A stretch of DNA of 8,646 nucleotides from Ferrovibrio sp964429465. GTDB lineage: Bacteria > Pseudomonadota > Alphaproteobacteria > Ferrovibrionales > Ferrovibrionaceae. The notes below the pieces were generated by a model. It did not search any database. It was not told the DNA's origin and saw only the letters and a list, made by a program, of their open reading frames with translations. Positions within the stretch are counted from its first letter, which is position 1; the number at the start of each line of letters is the position of its first letter. The position numbers and the translations under genes are program-made. The stretch is from positions 1-8,646 of the forward strand of contig CAYSCA010000139.1 in NCBI GenBank assembly GCA_964429465.1, written 5' to 3'. Shown here piece by piece: positions 1-6,046 of this stretch.

Positions 1-2
1 TC

Positions 3-671
3 GCGAGCCGGCCGATGCCCCGGCAGGCGGCCGATCTGGCCACCGGCGCGCCGACGCCGCAAACCCCGCGCCGGCCGAAGGTCGCCGCCCTGATCCTGGC
101 GGCCGGCCTGTCGCGGCGGTTTGGCGATGGCCACAAGCTGCTGGCCGAGATGGATGGCAAGCCGGTGATCCGCCATGTCGTGGAGGCCGCGCTGGCTTCC
201 TCGGCGCGACCGGTCCTGCTGGTCACCGGCCACCAGGCCGCGGCGGTGGCAGCGGCGGCGGGTAACGGCGATTTTTCCCAGGTCAGCAATCCCGCCTATG
301 CCGAGGGGCTGGCCTCCTCGCTGCAGGCCGGCTTGCGGGCCCTGCCGCAGGGTTTGGACGGCGTGCTGGTCTGCCTGGGCGACATGCCCGATATCGGCCC
401 CGAAATCCTGGAAAAGCTGATCGCCGGGTTCAATCCGGTCGAAGGACGGGCGATCTGCGTCCCGGTCCACCGCGGAAAACGCGGCAACCCGACGTTGTGG
501 GGCATGCAGTTCCTGCCCGACCTGCTGCGCCTCGGGGGCGATGCCGGGGCGCGCAGCCTGCTGGTGCCGCATGCGGACTGGATCTGCGAGGTGCCGGTGG
601 ACGATCCCGGCATCCTGCAGGATTACGACACCCCCGCCATGCTGGCGCAGCGGCAAAGCCCGAAGACCTAA
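3..671 (+). CDS. Molybdenum cofactor nucleotidyltransferase (MobA/MocA-like, NTP_transf_3), probably 5'-partial
   Basis: Likely transfers a nucleotide (CMP or GMP) from NTP to molybdopterin in the cytoplasm to make the dinucleotide form of the molybdenum cofactor. Counting from the ATG at 15, residues 28-37 carry the nucleotide-binding signature LAAGLSRRFG followed by K41. The metal-binding stretch LGDMP is at 121-125, and a conserved RGKRGNP block is near 154-160, followed by GDAGAR; this order is typical of MocA-type enzymes. The reading frame is open to the left edge, the ATG at 15 has no Shine-Dalgarno sequence, and the first 20 residues are a Pro/Ala-rich linker. I therefore infer that this is the C-terminal domain of the known alphaproteobacterial fusion of a molybdopterin-binding domain to a MocA-like domain, cut by the window. 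A stand-alone protein of 218 residues starting at 15 is the alternative. CTP versus GTP specificity cannot be decided here. Confidence 0.85.
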   Translation, partial: ASRPMPRQAADLATGAPTPQTPRRPKVAALILAAGLSRRFGDGHKLLAEMDGKPVIRHVVEAALASSARPVLLVTGHQAAAVAAAAGNGDFSQVSNPAYAEGLASSLQAGLRALPQGLDGVLVCLGDMPDIGPEILEKLIAGFNPVEGRAICVPVHRGKRGNPTLWGMQFLPDLLRLGGDAGARSLLVPHADWICEVPVDDPGILQDYDTPAMLAQRQSPKT

Positions 672-852
672 CGCAAGTGCTTTTAGGTTAATGGAATATT
701 ATCCACAAAGGGCGCATTAACTAAGTCTTGCGGCTTTTGCCGCCAACTAGAATTTGCAATAGTGGGTAAAGCTGCGGGGGTAGAATTCTACAGCTTAGAT
801 CGGCGGGTTGCCGCCCTCTCCACGACCGTTGCCGGAGAAAGCGACCGTTTCG
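672..852. promoter_or_regulatory. AT-rich upstream region of the GGDEF-EAL-like gene
   Basis: This gap is clearly more AT-rich than the rest of the window and probably holds the promoter of the downstream two-gene unit. It contains a DnaA-box sequence (699-707) between inverted GTTAATG (687-693) and CATTAAC (715-721), a small hairpin GCGGC-TTTT-GCCGC (730-743), a direct repeat TAGAATT (748-754 and 781-787), and a perfect 12-bp palindrome GTAGAATTCTAC (780-791). TAGAAT resembles a -10 element, but I find no convincing -35 at the right distance from either copy, so no start site is assigned. Confidence 0.5.
699..707 (+). promoter_or_regulatory. Consensus DnaA box TTATCCACA
   Basis: The nine bases match the high-affinity DnaA binding sequence exactly. 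It is the only such site I noticed in the window, so it is not an origin on its own; a regulatory DnaA site for the downstream gene is possible. It partly overlaps TTAA-N7-TTAT (688-702), one base away from the alphaproteobacterial CtrA consensus TTAA-N7-TTAA. Binding is inferred from sequence only. Confidence 0.4.
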
Positions 853-2103
853 ATGAGCGAAGCGATTAATCAGAATCAGCCGTCGTTCGACGACGAGAAG
901 ATGTTCACCGATTTCGACCGCCTGGTGCGCGGAAAGATTTTCGGCGGACGACTGGCTGCCGTTATCCAGTTCGTCAACCCCAAGACGTTTGAACGCAACC
1001 GCGAAAGCTACAATATCGTGGTGCATTCGATCCGCTCGTTGATGTCGAAATACGAGGGCACGTTTTACACGCTGCACGATTATACGATCGTCCTGTTCGC
1101 CCGGCTTTCCGAGCGCTTCTTCGACCAGACCTTCGAAAAGCTGGTCCTCGAGATCGACGACATCCTCACCCGCAACAACATCGCCATCGGCCTGACCCCG
1201 GAAGAGGCCGAGAACGCCGTCCGCTGGTACCGCTTCGACAGCCAGTTCGAGGACCTGCAGGAGCTGATGGATGTCATCCAGCAGCGCTTCCGCACCTTCT
1301 CCGAGCGGCGCAAGCGCCTGCTGGCGAAAGCCGGCACCGCCGCCACCGGCGGCGACGGCGTACCGCTGACCCCCGGCGCGCTGCAGCAGATCGACGACAT
1401 CCTGAAGAAGGCCGACGTCTCCACCTTCATGAAGCGACAGCCGGTGACGCTGTGCTTCGGCAACCAGCCGCCGCGGCCGATCTTCCAGGAGATCTTCGTC
1501 GGCGTGAACGAGCTGAAGCAGGCAATCGCGCCGAACGTGAACCTGCGCGGCGCGCGCTCGCTGTTCCACCACCTGACCCGCACGCTCGACACCCGCGTCT
1601 TCCGCGCCCTGCTGGACGGCTATGTGACGCGCAACAGCGGCCCGTTCAGCATCAACCTGAATGTCAGCACGGTGCTGAGCGACGTCTTCCGCGATTTCGA
1701 CAGCCGCATCGGCAATATCGTCAAGAAAGAGCAGATCATCATCGAGCTGCAGCGCTACGATATCTTCTGGGATTACGGCGAATACCTGCTGGCCTGCGAA
1801 TTCCTGCACAATTCCGGCTATCGCATCCTGATCGACGGCATCACGCCCGATCTCCTGCAGATGTTCGGCCGCAACGAGCTGAAGGCCGATTTCATCAAGC
1901 TGTTCTATTTCAAGGACCGCCACGAGGACTGGATCGACAAGGAGCTCGCGACCAAGATCGCCGAGTCCGACGCCAATCGCATCATCATGGCGCGCTGCGA
2001 GACGGAAGACGCGCTCAAGGCCGGCATGGCGGCGGGCATCCGCCTGTTCCAGGGCTGGCATATCGACAACATGATCCGCGCCTCGCGCGAAGTGGTGAAC
2101 TGA
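853..2103 (+). CDS. Degenerate GGDEF-EAL-like signalling protein, predicted non-catalytic
   Basis: A 416-residue cytoplasmic protein with no signal peptide or membrane segment. The C-terminal part follows the EAL phosphodiesterase fold in order: a QPPRPIF strand (205-211), G-V-NEL where EAL is expected (217-221), the SINLN strand (266-270), IIELQ (E298), ILIDGIT in place of the LDDFGTG loop (D328 kept, second Asp replaced by Gly), a DFIKLF strand with K349, and CETED...FQGW (382-402), like the VETEEQ...QGY end of EAL domains. The catalytic Glu of EAL is Asn, and the DDFG and IKID acidic residues are lost, so c-di-GMP hydrolysis is unlikely. Residues 67-82 (core TFYTLHDYTIVLF) occupy the place of a degenerate GGDEF hairpin; this is weaker. 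I infer a c-di-GMP effector or scaffold. The start at 853 is preferred to a TTG at 808 because GGAG lies at 835-838 and the extra residues are low complexity. The next gene follows after 46 bp. Confidence 0.72.
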   Translation: MSEAINQNQPSFDDEKMFTDFDRLVRGKIFGGRLAAVIQFVNPKTFERNRESYNIVVHSIRSLMSKYEGTFYTLHDYTIVLFARLSERFFDQTFEKLVLEIDDILTRNNIAIGLTPEEAENAVRWYRFDSQFEDLQELMDVIQQRFRTFSERRKRLLAKAGTAATGGDGVPLTPGALQQIDDILKKADVSTFMKRQPVTLCFGNQPPRPIFQEIFVGVNELKQAIAPNVNLRGARSLFHHLTRTLDTRVFRALLDGYVTRNSGPFSINLNVSTVLSDVFRDFDSRIGNIVKKEQIIIELQRYDIFWDYGEYLLACEFLHNSGYRILIDGITPDLLQMFGRNELKADFIKLFYFKDRHEDWIDKELATKIAESDANRIIMARCETEDALKAGMAAGIRLFQGWHIDNMIRASREVVN

Positions 2104-2149
2104 GCGGCCTGCCGCTCGCAATTTCATTTGCAACAGTCAGGTGCGTCCC

Positions 2150-2602
2150 ATGTGGAACCGGTCCAACCCTGCTCCGAAGTCCAGCCCGCCCGAGAACCAG
2201 GTCACCGAGTTCCGCGCCCCTGCCGCTGCTGCCGCCGCCCAGTCGCCGAAAAAGCTCGTCACGTCGAAGGATAACGAGCGGATCGAAAAGATCCTGGCCT
2301 CCATCGCCATCGACACCTCGCAGACCTTCAATGCGATGCTCGACTCGCTGATGGGCGAGCGTCCGGTCGCGCATCACGAGAGCAACCAGACGCGCGATTT
2401 CATCATCTCGGTATTCGACGACATCCGGCAGGAGAGCAATCGGGACGCCGTCGTGCTGGCGCGCAAGTTCGCCGATATGTGCATGCGCGCCGCCGACCAG
2501 CTGAACGACAATCACCAGCGCACCGTGGCGCGCTGCGTCAGCGAGCTGTTCGAGCAGTTCGCCGCCAAGCTCGACCATCGCGAGCCGGCGAACTCCAACT
2601 GA
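2150..2602 (+). CDS. Small helical protein of unknown function, partner of the GGDEF-EAL-like gene
   Basis: I do not recognise this 150-residue protein. The first 40 or so residues are Pro/Ala-rich and probably disordered, including a run of six alanines. From about residue 43 (DNERIEKILASIAID) to the end it looks mainly alpha-helical and charged, with no signal peptide, membrane segment or metal-binding pattern. The ATG at 2150 has an AGGTG Shine-Dalgarno at 2139-2143 with 6-base spacing, so it is preferred over the GTG at 2141, which forms part of that site. It lies 46 bp after the degenerate GGDEF-EAL gene on the same strand with no obvious terminator between, so the two are probably co-transcribed and may act together. 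A coiled-coil or four-helix adaptor is possible, but this is a guess from composition. Confidence 0.75.
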   Translation: MWNRSNPAPKSSPPENQVTEFRAPAAAAAAQSPKKLVTSKDNERIEKILASIAIDTSQTFNAMLDSLMGERPVAHHESNQTRDFIISVFDDIRQESNRDAVVLARKFADMCMRAADQLNDNHQRTVARCVSELFEQFAAKLDHREPANSN

Positions 2603-2607
2603 TCCTT

Positions 2608-2639
2608 TCCGGATAACCGGATGCCGCGCCGGGCGCGGC
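2608..2639. terminator. Possible bidirectional terminator between convergent genes
   Basis: Two hairpins fill the 37-bp gap between convergent genes: TCCGG-ATAA-CCGGA (2608-2621) and a GC-only hairpin with arms GCCGCGC and GCGCGGC (2623-2629 and 2633-2639). Neither is followed by a clear T-run on either strand, so the call rests on position and stem strength. Confidence 0.4.
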
Positions 2640-3407
2640 CTACGCCGCCCTGGGCCGGTACTGCTCGAGCTCCTCGAGGAAGGCAGCGGCAATGCGATGC
2701 GGGTCCTCGCCGGTCGCTTCCTTGAACAGCTTCACGTCTTCCTTGCCCAGCCGGAGGATCGGCCGGATCAGGCCGTCGAAGAAGAGATAGAATTCGCGGT
2801 CGCCGAAGGGCAGCGCCTGGCCATCGAAAGACCGCTCGACGAAAACATTGGACGACAGCCCGACCGCGGTCGGATCGTGCTGCATCACCTTCATCACCCA
2901 GTCGCGGCGCGATTCGAAAACGCGGAAGGCGCGGATCACCCGCGCCATGACCTTGAAGAAGATCACCTTCGCGCGCGGATCGGCGTAGAAGGCCGCCCAG
3001 TCGAGATTGCCGCCGCTGGCGACGCGGATCTCCTCGGCCAGCGCCGCCGATTCTTCCGCCATGGCCTCGACATCGTCGCCGAACAGCGAGCGGACGAAAA
3101 AGAAGTAGTTGCCGATCAGCCGGCGATCCAGCTTCTCCTCGGCGAAGCGCACATCCAGCGGATGCACCAGCAGGCGGCCGAAGGCGTTGACCCGCGCGCC
3201 GCGCTGGTTGTCCTCCTCGATCACCTTCAGCAGCCCGTCATAGGAGGCCCGGTAATAGTGATCGTAATCCGGCGAGGTCTTCATCGCCTCGACCAGCTGC
3301 TTCAGGCTCTCCTGCGTCAGGTTGCCATGCATGCTGGCGCCCTTCAGCAGGGCGTCGAACAGCTTGTTGGCCATCTGGCGGAGGTAATCGGGACCGCGGG
3401 TCAGCAT
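2640..3407 (-). CDS. Conserved-looking protein of unknown function (255 aa)
   Basis: I do not recognise the family. From the ATG at 3407 it encodes 255 residues, apparently cytoplasmic and largely helical, with many aromatic and charged residues. Features include MHGNLTQESLKQLVEAM near the N-terminus, an aromatic block NYFFFVRSLFGDD in the first half, and RDWVMKVMQHDP followed by FGDREFYLFFDGLIRPIL in the last third. No signal peptide, transmembrane segment or known catalytic motif is visible. The frame stays open upstream to a TTG at 3554, but those 49 residues are Arg/Pro-rich and look like random high-GC translation. No start has a strong Shine-Dalgarno; ATG 3374 (MANKLF) is an alternative. 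It converges with the GGDEF-EAL unit and diverges from purU, so it is probably transcribed alone. Confidence 0.72.
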   Translation of the reverse strand: MLTRGPDYLRQMANKLFDALLKGASMHGNLTQESLKQLVEAMKTSPDYDHYYRASYDGLLKVIEEDNQRGARVNAFGRLLVHPLDVRFAEEKLDRRLIGNYFFFVRSLFGDDVEAMAEESAALAEEIRVASGGNLDWAAFYADPRAKVIFFKVMARVIRAFRVFESRRDWVMKVMQHDPTAVGLSSNVFVERSFDGQALPFGDREFYLFFDGLIRPILRLGKEDVKLFKEATGEDPHRIAAAFLEELEQYRPRAA

Positions 3408-3700
3408 GGTATCGGCTTCGGCATCGGTGGGCTTATGCAAAGTCGTCTTCTGCGGGGGTCGCGGCCTGCGAAAACGGCCGGCCAGCAGCGAATCCGCCGC
3501 CGACAACTGCAGTTTATGCCGGAGCCCTGGGGGATGCGAGGCAATTCTTAACAAGGCAGGCGCCCCCTCGGCATCGAATGGATAACGGGAGGTTACCGTC
3601 CGGCGCCCCGCCAGCGTTGCGACCGTTCGGTGGCGTCGCTAGAGTGCCCCACGCCTTCCGAGACACAGCGCCGCCCTGCCCCGCTTACACATCCTCCGCC
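3408..3700. other. Divergent intergenic region between the unknown gene and purU
   Basis: A 293-bp gap separates the divergent starts. It contains a candidate promoter towards purU (3617-3645) and an imperfect inverted repeat around TAAC (3583-3586) and GTTA (3593-3595 with the preceding G). Frames are open through it on both strands, but their translations are Pro/Arg-rich and resemble no protein I know. I see no riboswitch or RNA gene that I can support. Confidence 0.5.
3617..3645 (+). promoter_or_regulatory. Candidate sigma-70-type promoter for purU
   Basis: TTGCGA (3617-3622) and TAGAGT (3640-3645) are 17 bp apart, each matching 4 of 6 consensus bases. The -10 context GCTAGAGTG is of a kind common in alphaproteobacterial housekeeping promoters. 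It would give a leader of about 50 bases before the ATG at 3701. Confidence 0.4.
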
Positions 3701-4552
3701 ATGAGCCTCATCCTTACGCTTTCCTGCCATGACCGGCCGGGCATCGTCGCCGCGGTCTCCGGCTTCCTTGCCGCGCATCGCTTCAACATCCGCGATTCGG
3801 CCCAGTTCGGTGACGCCGAAACCGGGCTGTTCTTCATGCGGGTCAGCATTGAGGACCTTGATGGCGGCCGCTCGGCCGAGAGCATCCGCGCCGCCTTCGC
3901 GCCGGTGGCCGCTCCCTTCGGCATGACTTGGGCAATCCACGACGAAGCGGTGAAGGCCCGCATGCTGATCCTGGTCTCCCGGTTCGGGCATTGCCTCAAC
4001 GACCTGCTCTACCGGTATTCGATCGGCGCGCTGCCGGTCGAGATTCCCGCCGTCGTCTCCAATCATCGCGACTGGTACCGCCGCGCCGCCGCGCATGACA
4101 TCCCCTATCACCACTGGCCGGTGACGCCGAGCAGCAAGGAGCGCCAGGAACGCATGCTGCGCGACCTGATCGAGCAGGAGAAAATCGACCTGATCGTGCT
4201 GGCCCGCTACATGCAGGTGCTGTCGCCCGACCTGTGCCGCGCCTATGCCGGCCGCATCATCAATATCCACCATTCCTTCCTGCCGAGCTTCAAGGGCGCC
4301 AAGCCCTATCAGCAGGCCCATGCGCGCGGCGTGAAGCTGATCGGCGCGACGGCGCATTACGTGACCGACGATCTCGATGAAGGCCCTATCATCGAGCAGG
4401 AGGTCGCGCGGGTGGATCACGCCCATTCCCCCGACCAGCTGGCGGCGGTCGGCCGCGATATCGAAAGCACCGTGCTGGCCCGCGCGGTGAAATACCATGT
4501 CGAGCAGCGGATCTTCCTGAACGGCGACCGCACGGTGGTATTCCGGAGCTGA
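3701..4552 (+). CDS. purU: Formyltetrahydrofolate deformylase
   Basis: Hydrolyses 10-formyltetrahydrofolate to formate and tetrahydrofolate in the cytoplasm, balancing the one-carbon pool. The protein has 283 residues, the usual PurU length. An N-terminal ACT domain (about 1-85, starting LILTLSCHDRPGIVAAVSGF) is the regulatory part. The formyltransferase fold (about 90-283) carries the family triad: N188 and H190 in INIHHSFLPSFKGAKPY and D226 in VTDDLDEGP, equivalent to Asn106, His108 and Asp144 of E. coli PurN. The start at 3701 places the ACT domain directly at the N-terminus; a more upstream ATG at 3578 would add 41 unlike residues. There is no good Shine-Dalgarno before 3701. The VOC gene follows after 21 bp and is probably co-transcribed. 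ACT plus FKGAKPY separates it from PurN. Confidence 0.96.
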   Translation: MSLILTLSCHDRPGIVAAVSGFLAAHRFNIRDSAQFGDAETGLFFMRVSIEDLDGGRSAESIRAAFAPVAAPFGMTWAIHDEAVKARMLILVSRFGHCLNDLLYRYSIGALPVEIPAVVSNHRDWYRRAAAHDIPYHHWPVTPSSKERQERMLRDLIEQEKIDLIVLARYMQVLSPDLCRAYAGRIINIHHSFLPSFKGAKPYQQAHARGVKLIGATAHYVTDDLDEGPIIEQEVARVDHAHSPDQLAAVGRDIESTVLARAVKYHVEQRIFLNGDRTVVFRS

Positions 4553-4573
4553 GCCGGGAGAGCGGAGGCTGCG

Positions 4574-4966
4574 ATGATCGACCACGTTTCCCTGCCCGTC
4601 AGCGATCTCGCCCGCAGCGTCGCGTTCTACGAGGCCGTGCTGGCGCCGCTGGGCTATGCCAGGCTGGTCGAGCGCCCGGCAACCGTCGGGTTCGGCAAGA
4701 AGTATCCCGAATTCTGGCTCAACGCCCGCCCCGGCCTGGCGCCGGCGCCGGAGGATACCGGCCTGCATGTCGCCCTGCGCGCGCCCGACGCGGCTGCGGT
4801 CGCGGCTTTCCACGCCGCCGCGCTCGCCCATGGCGGACGGGATGACGGCGCGCCAGGACCGCGCCCGGCCGCGATGACCAGCTATTTCGGCGCCTTCATC
4901 CGCGATCCGGACGGCAACAAGGTGGAAGCCATGAGCTTTCCGCCGGCCGGCAATTCGTCGCCGTAA
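4574..4966 (+). CDS. VOC-family (glyoxalase/bleomycin-resistance fold) protein
   Basis: A 130-residue single-domain member of the vicinal oxygen chelate superfamily, covering metal-dependent isomerases, dioxygenases, lyases and resistance proteins. Two beta-alpha-beta-beta-beta modules are visible: IDHVSLPVSDLARSVAFYEAVL at the start and GLHVALRAPD...FIRDPDGNKVEAM in the second half. Likely metal ligands are H4, H65 and E118. A GGAGG Shine-Dalgarno (4564-4568) sits 5 bases before the ATG. It starts 21 bp after purU stops, so translation from the same mRNA is likely, but the family gives no substrate and no functional link to one-carbon metabolism can be claimed. A hairpin follows the stop codon. 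Confidence 0.92.
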   Translation: MIDHVSLPVSDLARSVAFYEAVLAPLGYARLVERPATVGFGKKYPEFWLNARPGLAPAPEDTGLHVALRAPDAAAVAAFHAAALAHGGRDDGAPGPRPAAMTSYFGAFIRDPDGNKVEAMSFPPAGNSSP

Positions 4967-4976
4967 TCCTCGCCGC

Positions 4977-5013
4977 AAGCCGGAAAGCCGCGGAATTCCT
5001 GCGCTTCCGGTTT
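4977..5013 (+). terminator. Hairpin after the purU-VOC unit
   Basis: AAGCCGGAA (4977-4985) pairs with TTCCGGTTT (5005-5013) through nine pairs including one G-U, and the loop holds a further palindrome GGAATTCC (4992-4999). The right arm ends in TTT. It starts 11 bp after the VOC stop codon and lies before the next promoter, as expected of a terminator, though the T-tract is short. Confidence 0.45.
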
Positions 5014-5041
5014 CCGCTCGGCGTGAGAAATCGCAGCCGCC

Positions 5042-5066
5042 GGAACCGCCGGCAATCCTGCGCGTT
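5042..5066 (+). promoter_or_regulatory. EcfG-type general stress response promoter
   Basis: GGAAC (5042-5046), a 16-base spacer and CGTT (5063-5066) match the alphaproteobacterial EcfG consensus GGAAC-N16/17-CGTT exactly. It lies 46 bp upstream of the hemerythrin ATG, a normal distance. Transcription should start near 5072-5074, at the edge of the palindrome TGCCGG-A-CCGGCA (5075-5087). It implies control by the EcfG/PhyR/NepR system, whose genes are not in this window. Confidence 0.7.
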
Positions 5067-5112
5067 GTGGAGTCTGCCGGACCGGCACCGCAGCGATCAG
5101 CAGGAGAGTACA

Positions 5113-5574
5113 ATGCCCCACATCACCGAAAAGCTTCATCAGGATCACGAGAAGGTCGAGCAGCTATTCAGGAAGCTGCAGGAAACCAGCAGCGGTGCGG
5201 AAAAAACCCGGCAGAAGCTGTGCCAGCAGCTGGCGACCGAACTGCGCGCCCATATGGAATTCGAGGAGAAGGTCTTCTATCCCGCGCTGCGCCAATCGGC
5301 CGATGGCGCCGGCGACAAGATCAAGCATGCCTTCCATGAGCATAACGAAGCCAAGCAGATGCTCGAGCAGCTCGAGCAATGCGACCCGAAATCGGAGGAA
5401 TTCCTCGACATCGCCACGCAGCTGCAGGAAGCCGTCGAGCATCATGTGCGCGAGGAAGAGGATTCGATTTTCGATCTCGCCCAGGACCGCATCGAGGATG
5501 ATGATGCCGAACAGATGGCGGTCCGCCACGACAAGATGGCGCAGGAATACAAGCAGCAGCATGCCGCGCGCTGA
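5113..5574 (+). CDS. Hemerythrin-like HHE domain protein
   Basis: A 153-residue cytoplasmic four-helix protein expected to bind a di-iron centre through the HHE cation-binding fold; relatives bind oxygen or nitric oxide or handle iron and oxidative stress. Likely ligands are H12 (LHQDHEKV), H47 and E51 (HMEFEEKVFYP), H77 (HEHNEAK), and H111 and E115 (EHHVREEEDSIF); both H-x3-E pairs are present. The C-terminal 35 residues are very acidic, then basic. An AGGAG Shine-Dalgarno (5102-5106) lies 6 bases before the ATG at 5113. The EcfG-type promoter at 5042-5066 suggests induction in the general stress response, and the DUF2934 gene downstream, also from a family often found among stress genes, supports that. 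Signalling and respiratory functions are less likely because there is no extra domain. The ligand gas or metal state is unknown. Confidence 0.93.
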   Translation: MPHITEKLHQDHEKVEQLFRKLQETSSGAEKTRQKLCQQLATELRAHMEFEEKVFYPALRQSADGAGDKIKHAFHEHNEAKQMLEQLEQCDPKSEEFLDIATQLQEAVEHHVREEEDSIFDLAQDRIEDDDAEQMAVRHDKMAQEYKQQHAAR

Positions 5575-5581
5575 ACCGGGA

Positions 5582-5612
5582 GCCGGCCGGCGGCTAGCGG
5601 CTGCCGGCCGGC
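5582..5612 (+). terminator. Strong hairpin between the hemerythrin and DUF2934 genes
   Basis: Two identical self-complementary 10-mers GCCGGCCGGC (5582-5591 and 5603-5612) form a GC-rich stem that can extend inward by two or three pairs around a short loop. It starts 7 bases after the hemerythrin stop codon. No T-run follows, so it may be a partial terminator or an mRNA-stabilising element setting the ratio of the two proteins. Confidence 0.5.
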
Positions 5613-5643
5613 CCGTTGCGCGGGAAGAGTGGAGTCAGGACGC

Positions 5644-5970
5644 ATGAATACCAGTCAACGCGACACGCAGGCCGCTTTCGAGAAACGCATCCGCGAGCGC
5701 GCGCACCAGATTTGGATGGAGGAAGGCCAGCCGGAAGGGCGCGAGGAAGCCCATTGGGAAATGGCGCGGGAACTCGTGGCGCAGCAGGATGGCCAGCATC
5801 TGGCGACCGAACCCAATCCGGCCGCCAAAGGAAAGCAGCGCGCCAGGCGGGACGAACCGGTCGAACCGCTGCAAGCCGTGGAAAACCTGGGCGATCTGCC
5901 AGGTCTTACCGATCAGGGCGAGGAACAGGCCTATCCAAAGCCACGCGCGACACCCCGCCGCCGCAAATAG
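5644..5970 (+). CDS. DUF2934 domain protein
   Basis: A 108-residue cytoplasmic protein. Residues about 13-47 match the DUF2934 pattern: IRERAHQIWMEEGQPEGREEAHWEMARELV, i.e. R-x-R-A, then the I-W...G-P-G turn and the x-x-HW-x-x-A helix. The biochemical role of this family is unknown. The rest is low complexity, acidic in the middle and ending in a basic tail (PRATPRRRK) that could bind nucleic acid; this is inference. GGAG (5631-5634) and AGGA (5637-5640) precede the ATG at 5644; a GTG at 5629 would add only five residues. It lies downstream of the hemerythrin gene with a hairpin between, and no separate EcfG-type promoter is visible in the 69-bp gap, so it is probably read partly from the upstream promoter. 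Confidence 0.85.
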   Translation: MNTSQRDTQAAFEKRIRERAHQIWMEEGQPEGREEAHWEMARELVAQQDGQHLATEPNPAAKGKQRARRDEPVEPLQAVENLGDLPGLTDQGEEQAYPKPRATPRRRK

Positions 5971-5999
5971 CGAAACGCGGCCTGACGCTTCCGTCGCCC

Positions 6000-6023
6000 G
6001 CCAGCGGCGGCCCTGCCGCTGGC
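6000..6023 (+). terminator. Hairpin after the DUF2934 gene
   Basis: GCCAGCGGC (6000-6008) and GCCGCTGGC (6015-6023) form a perfect nine-pair stem with a six-base loop, 29 bases after the DUF2934 stop and 23 bases before the next ATG. It lacks a T-run; it could end the stress unit or lie in the leader of the next gene. Confidence 0.45.
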
Positions 6024-6046
6024 ATTCAGCCGGGTGAGCGACATCA

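Noticed and set aside
688..702. Full CtrA site
   Set aside because: TTAA-N7-TTAT misses the consensus by one base and overlaps the DnaA box, so I list it only as part of that observation.
699..707. Replication origin
   Set aside because: Only one DnaA box was seen, with no cluster of boxes and no origin-linked genes such as dnaA, hemE or parAB nearby.
730..743. Intrinsic terminator of the MocA-like gene
   Set aside because: The GCGGC-TTTT-GCCGC stem has only five pairs and no T-run follows it.
721..2133. Long open frame (470 codons) antisense to the GGDEF-EAL-like gene
   Set aside because: Its translation is rich in Ala, Val, Asp, Gln and Arg with no recognisable domain, as expected from the mirror of GC-rich codons; the sense frame carries the EAL-like pattern.
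2697..3551. Plus-strand open frame (284 codons) opposite the unknown 255-aa gene
   Set aside because: The minus-strand translation has a balanced composition with helices and aromatic residues, while the plus-strand frame is Arg/Gln/Leu-rich mirror sequence. Because the minus-strand protein is itself unrecognised, some doubt remains.
3593..5113. Long open frame (506 codons) antisense to purU and the VOC gene
   Set aside because: Both sense genes are certain from family motifs; the antisense translation has no domain-like pattern.
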